Shown here: positions 1 to 64,000 of the stretch, in pieces
Numbering within the stretch: position 1 is the first letter of the stretch
Layout of the letters: each line of letters begins with the position of its first letter
Assembly: GCF_001039355.2 (NCBI RefSeq)
Contig: NW_019775483.1
Location: 157,255-221,254, forward strand
Length of the DNA: 64,000 bases
From: Lingula anatina
Lineage: Eukaryota > Brachiopoda > Lingulata > Lingulida > Lingulidae
Direction: 5' to 3'
Translations under genes and position numbers: made by a program
The notes under the pieces: generated by a model
What the model saw: only the letters and a program-made list of their open reading frames with translations
Database searches by the model: none
Told to the model about the DNA's origin: nothing

Positions 1-348
1 GGGGGGGGGGGGCATGTGCTGCATATTCAGTGTGATAGGTGAGTCCAATTTAAAAAAATTATTTGCCTCGGACATATAACAACACAGACAGATTATTTAC
101 ACATTTGTAAAAATGTTCATGTATGTTGAGTTGTCCGATCTTCCCTTGCATGGAAGTTAGTCATTGATACTCACTTCAAAGTCTCCAGAAAATAATAATA
201 ATATTAAAATAATAATAATAATAATAACAATAATAATACCTACTCTCCCACTCCCAAAAAATATTTAAAAGAGTTTATATGCGTATATAGAAGTCATGTC
301 ATACAAAAAAGATTGGAGTGTCTGTCAAGGTAATTGTTGTATTTCAAG
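1..348 (+). other. Upstream intron fragment
   Basis: AT-rich sequence upstream of the first visible dynein exon. It starts with a run of 12 G and contains an AAT-type microsatellite at about 189-238. It ends in an ordinary acceptor (AG at 347-348). I see no coding start; earlier exon(s) and the promoter must lie outside the window. Confidence 0.6.
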
Positions 349-53938
<53,590 letters not shown>

Positions 53939-55730
53939 TTAGAGGGAAAAGTTGGGTAGAGGGTACCTGTTGTCTCCCAGAACAACTACTAACTGCTAGG
54001 AAACAAAGGAGGTTAAGAGCAATATTAATAAATTGTACTATATGGAACTTTAAAAACTTAAAGGCTGTCCTCTTTGATTAAGTAAGAGGTTAACCCACAG
54101 GGTCCTCATAAAAACTTCACTAGGGCAGTAGAAGAGAGAAATATTTTTTTATTAATGTGAAATGCAGCATTGAAATGTGTATGTATTATTTTTCTTGATA
54201 ATCGTAAAATGTGAGCATTTCTTTACAATGGAATTTGTATATTTTCTATTAGAGGTTTTTTTAGTATATTTTTATCAGCATGTAAATTTATATGGACATT
54301 GTGTATGTATATAGATAGACTTTGTATATAAAGAGATTTTAAAAGATATACCACCATATTCTGACTGTGATGCTATTTACCCGTCCTATTATTCAGACCC
54401 ACAAGGTATTATGATAATCATAATTTATTATAAGTAGATGTGCATATGCATTTTTTGTTACTTTTTATATAATATTTTGTAATTCAAACTGTCAGCTGTT
54501 GCTCGCATATCTGCTCAATTTGTTGGTGTTTTTAAAGTGAAACTTTTGATGTTGGAAAATGCAAGGTAAAAGCTATACAGTTATCAAACACATTTTTGAC
54601 GAATTTTTAATGTATATAATAAATGACATTTGAGGTAGTGCTCCTCATTTCACTAGGGTGTTCCGTACTTGTCATTGGATTCAGTGTTCATTTACATTTA
54701 GGCAATCAGTGTTAATTTGTTACAGTTAGTCACATATCTTATTGTACTGTCACATTAATTAATTGACAAATCAAATAATTTTATTTTTTGTGGATTTTGC
54801 ACATAGTCAGTTTAAAAAAGTATCATTTCACATTTTCCAATAGTCGAACAAATCATTTAGCTACACTTATATGTAGTGCTACCAAGAGTCAGATTTTACA
54901 TTCTATTTGTAGTTTTTTTTTTTTTTTTTTCTTTTTTTGCTTTTCTAGTAATATATTCAGGTAAACCCATGACAATCATCAAGCGGGTACAAAGGCAAAC
55001 AGAGTCAGTTTGTAGTACCAAAGATAAATCGTGTTGCATTAAGTACAAGGTAGATCTTCTGTATGGACCCTTCCCCAGGACATAGTATACTACCAGAATT
55101 CAGAATTCTTGTATTGATTTTTTTTTAATTACAAATGGTCTTACTCTCTCTGTGAAAAAGTGATCTTTACATTAAGTATTTTGTAAATTAAGTTGGGGGA
55201 ATGAGATGTTGAAGCATTCATCTTTCAATAATATTTTGCTTTATTCTGATTTAAACTCACATTTTTATTTCAAGTTTAATTTTTTTTTTTCTTTTTTTAG
55301 AAACAAAATAATTAAATTTAGCTGAATTATGAAAACCTGACGTATCTTAGCATTTGGGGACATTTGATAGATTGGTGTTGCTCATATTCAGAACATTCCT
55401 GGGAACTTTTTTTTATATAAGAGGCAACTTAAGTTATTATTATTATGCCTTGAATAGGGTTTTGTTAAAGAGGATGAAATTGTGAATATTTTCAATATGC
55501 AGCATTCACTGTGCCTTATTGTTTCTTAGAATGAATGGTTGTGAAAATAATTTGATAGCTCTGAGCTCTCACAGTCTGTGCTGAGTACGTGTTTTTCACA
55601 TCAAACTTGTTTTTGTCGAAGTGGTCGTAGATTGTACAAAATGCCAAAGCTATATGGCAAAAGGAAAATGTCTTCTCTTGTAGATTAGGCTGTAATACAT
55701 GAATAAAGCCATATTTTCAGTAAAATGCGT
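53939..55730 (+). other. Dynein 3' untranslated region
   Basis: About 1.8 kb of AT-rich sequence after the TAA with no conserved ORF. AATAAA-type hexamers also occur earlier (near 54028 and 54619), so shorter 3' ends are possible. The last one at 55702 is the best candidate for the distal end. Confidence 0.55.
55702..55707 (+). terminator. Poly(A) signal AATAAA, dynein
   Basis: Canonical AATAAA on the + strand, followed by GT/T-containing sequence. Placed before the convergent gene's own signal, it fits the end of the dynein transcript. Confidence 0.55.
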
Positions 55731-55874
55731 CATGACATGTTCATTAATTTTCTTGAATTGAGGATTCAAATGTGGCGCTCAAAACAATTAGTTTGTTTAA
55801 ACAAAGTGAACAACAACTATGTGTGCAATCTGGTTTCCCTTGACATGAATAGAAATGACCTAAAGAAGAATACA

Positions 55875-56581
55875 CACAAGTGATATAAATGTTTATTATA
55901 TTAAGCTAAAAATCTAGACTTTTAAACAACATGTTTACAGTTACAAAAAAGCATTTAAATTGAAAAAAAAATGTTCCTTCATTTCACAAGTGATTCTGAA
56001 GAACTACAATTTTGACAATCCATTTTGTACCAATATTTTCGATTTGTCAACTTGAATAAAAGACTTTCTAACGTTATGTCCAGAGGCATCCTAAAAGTCT
56101 TAAAATACCTACATAATTTCTCATTTTAGACCAAAGAAGCTCCATCTGACATCATACATAATGCCATAATAAACTTTGACATGGATGTACAAGACTAACT
56201 TGTAAATCTTAAAAACTGTAAAAGAACCGACTTACTTTGCTGACATTATATCAAACAAACATCAACTTAAACATTTAACACATTAACATTTTCAATCCTG
56301 GGTTCATAAATCTTTACACTTTAAAAAAGAAAATGCTTCCATCTGTTTTTAACAAATAAAATACACATGCATTCTTTTCAAAATCTCCTCCCACTTTAAT
56401 TTTAGATCCAAAGGAATGCCCAAAGCATAGCAAGTTATTGCAAAATGTCCATTTTCTCTTCTTTTATTATCATATGGAACACATTGTGACCACATTTTGT
56501 GCTCTTCACTCACAAATCCTACACTGCAATATCTGCTAGCAGCTCCCCCTATATTGTCTGCAATGTGACAAGTGGCTCCAC
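55875..56581 (-). other. SMC1A: SMC1A 3' untranslated region
   Basis: AT-rich, no ORF of note, between the SMC1A stop and its likely poly(A) signal. Confidence 0.5.
55892..55897 (-). terminator. Poly(A) signal AATAAA, SMC1A
   Basis: TTTATT on the + strand, i.e. AATAAA on the - strand, about 690 bases past the SMC1A stop. A plausible 3' end for the SMC1A transcript, about 190 bp from the dynein signal. Confidence 0.55.
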
Positions 56582-62074
<5,493 letters not shown>

Positions 62075-62220
62075 CTGAAATTAATAGAAATAACATTTAC
62101 ATTTAACAAAAGAGTAATATCTACCAAAATCGTAAGGGAGCAATGATCAAAATATTCTAGGTTACAAGTGAAATAGAAAACACTATTTGCACTAAAAAGA
62201 AGGAAAAGAAAAAAAACAAG

Positions 62221-62221
62221 N
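62221..62221. other. Single N, contig join
   Basis: Directly after it the sequence restarts at a copy of about 57834, within the same SMC1A intron, in the same orientation. Confidence 0.9.
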
Positions 62222-62572
62222 TTGTTTTTTTTTTTTTTTTTTCATAAAAGCTGAATTAAGTAAGAAAGATTTATTTCGTGGAAAAACCAAGTTTGAGGCA
62301 TGTAGGAATGTTAAACAACTTCAAGTAACAGTCAAAACTTTATAATTCTTTTCTAGATGGGGGCTGAAGTTGCTGCATTTTCCTCTGTCACAATGAAATG
62401 AGTATTATATAGTATTACATAAAAATATTATAAATAACAATCATCCTTTAACCTTGGTCTAGATAAAATGTTTTGAAATGTGAAATGTTCACATTTTCTT
62501 TTTTCAAGTTATGAAATATCTTCTTATTAATGAATTTCTTATTATGAAATATCTTCTTATTAATGAATTTAC

Positions 62573-63760
62573 CTTGTAAATTTCATCAATCCTGTTGGAC
62601 ACATGTTCGAAGCATGCCATGAAGCGATCATATCTCTCCTTGCGGACTTTCTCAAAGGCTTGTTTGGCTTTCTTTGCTCGGCGACGGGCCTGTTCAAAAT
62701 CTTCTGAAGTCTCATGGAGCCTTTCCTTTACACCATCAAGTCTGAAAAATACAGTGTAAAGAGTTATCTTACTTATAAAAACATTTTAAAACATTATGTA
62801 TTTACTTAAGTTTTAAATATCAGTATCTTTATACCATGTAAAGCACAGAATAAAACAAAAATAATCTTAATTTCAGATATAAAAGGTTCCATAAAATTCA
62901 AACAATTGTACTGTTTCGTAAATTTCTTCTTCGAAATTGACTTACTTCTAACTGTCAACCGGAAATATTGATTTCAACTGCACCAATATCAATTAAATAA
63001 GCATTAAGCAATTTCTGTAAATTTTCCTTTAGTAATATAATAATCCTTACTTCTCCATAGCCTTCATATTGGGAGCATTGATCCTCTGAATGGTGTTCTG
63101 CATATCTGCCACTGCTTTCACCATAGAGTCATGCTTCTTCTTGATCTCATCAGACTGCACCAGCTGAACACACAGGAGAACAGGGATTTAAAATATTAGT
63201 CACTTGTGACATCAGTTAAGACAAAAAACAACACAAAGGAGAACAGGATTTTGAAATATTAGACACTCAATTAGTTATAATGGAAAGCAATTTTCATGTG
63301 AACAATTAAAATGAATTGTCTCTAATACCCTTATCTTAGAAATTGTCTAAAAATGTTAATGTATGTTTTCACTTCATTAAGGCTAAAAAAAGTACTTTCA
63401 ACAGAATAACATTACATTTTGGCCTTGAGCAATGGTCACACATGTAAGAATTCCATTGGAAAAAGTCTCTTCACTTCAGATTCATAAAATATTTGGGAAA
63501 TCAACCTAATGAAAAAGAAAAAAAAAATTTTTCAAAGCTTTGACCCTTCATAAAGCAATCCTTACATCCAGCAGGTCCTCGTCCAGCATATCGTAGTTGA
63601 CCAGGATTTTAGCCTCCTTCTCGTAGATGGCCTTGGCACCCTGGCTGCTCATGCTGTCGTAAGTGGTGCTCTCTCCTGGTTCTGCCTGACTGGACGTGTC
63701 CGCGTCCTGGGTGATGTCATCCATCGTGCCCTGCTTTAACGGGAGTTTGATGTCCTCCAT
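62573..63760 (-). CDS. SMC1A: Second copy of three SMC1A exons
   Basis: Exons 63760-63566, 63163-63051 and 62741-62573 repeat those at 59337-59143, 58740-58628 and 58318-58150. The coding differences I see are synonymous (an AAG/AAA and a GTG/GTA change). The surrounding introns are near identical from 62222 to the window end, with a small internal duplication of about 30 bases near 62520-62570. As with the dynein block, this looks like the overlapping end of the next contig, not a second gene. Confidence 0.88.
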
Positions 63761-64000
63761 CTGGAAGTGCATGGATTGTTTATGTTAGGTTTGCATTTCC
63801 TTAAGTTCATGGGTAAAAGCTGTAAAAACTAAAAATCCTGTAGCTTGCAATTTCTCATCGCATTTAAACCATATGAAAAAACGATCAAATTGCACCCATG
63901 CTCAAGTTGCAGTACACCTTCTTTAGATTATTCTTAAAAGAATCATTTAGATCTTAGAGCTGTTACATGATACCAGAATAAACTTATTAAGAAATGTTAC

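Overview
This is a stretch of an intron-rich animal genome. It holds two protein-coding genes that converge tail to tail: most of an axonemal dynein heavy chain gene on the + strand (exons from 349 to 53938), and the 3' half of the cohesin gene SMC1A on the - strand (exons from 62074 down to 56582, with the rest beyond the window). AT-rich introns, short GC-richer exons with GT-AG borders, many microsatellites, MITE-like elements and strongly divergent allelic copies suggest a heterozygous marine invertebrate. A lophotrochozoan, perhaps a bivalve mollusc, is my best guess, but nothing in the window proves it.

Dynein gene. I could chain 77 exons in one consistent reading frame, 12,119 nt and about 4,038 residues to a TAA stop. 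The first visible exon opens mid-codon, so the true start lies upstream of the window. The order is N-terminal tail (349-7767), linker (8076-12122), AAA1 with GPAGTGKT (12436-15413), AAA2 (15783-18539), AAA3 (21249-24388), AAA4 (24687-26704), antiparallel stalk and microtubule-binding tip (27007-29965), AAA5 (30289-33590), AAA6 (35282-44943) and C-terminal domain (51718-53938). The C-terminal third resembles DNAH3 more than its sisters DNAH7 and DNAH12. Long introns lie at 3770-6048, 18540-21248, 33591-35281 and 36374-40515.

SMC1A. Twelve exons give about 595 residues, from the end of the hinge through the returning coiled coil to the C-terminal ATPase head (LSGGEK signature and a VLDEID Walker B). 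The two genes' poly(A) signals, at 55702-55707 (+) and 55892-55897 (-), are under 200 bp apart.

Assembly structure. Two single N bases (45187 and 62221) mark joins. On either side the same DNA is repeated: about 6.5 kb with seven dynein exons (38644-45186 and 45188-51676), and SMC1A exons (about 57834-59600 and 62222-64000). Exon differences between copies are all synonymous, and the two seven-exon blocks cannot be spliced in series in frame. Unmerged allelic contig ends are therefore far likelier than real duplications.

Unexplained structure is mostly intronic: two arrays with about 21-bp spacing carrying ATTTGCAT and TGATGTCA; several partial copies of exon edges with their splice sites inside the adjacent intron; a dispersed CACACCTAACAC-type repeat; two or three MITE-like inverted-repeat elements; and an exon-like ORF with its own poly(A) signal in the 36374-40515 intron. 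I see no bacterial-type system, CRISPR array, tRNA or rRNA.
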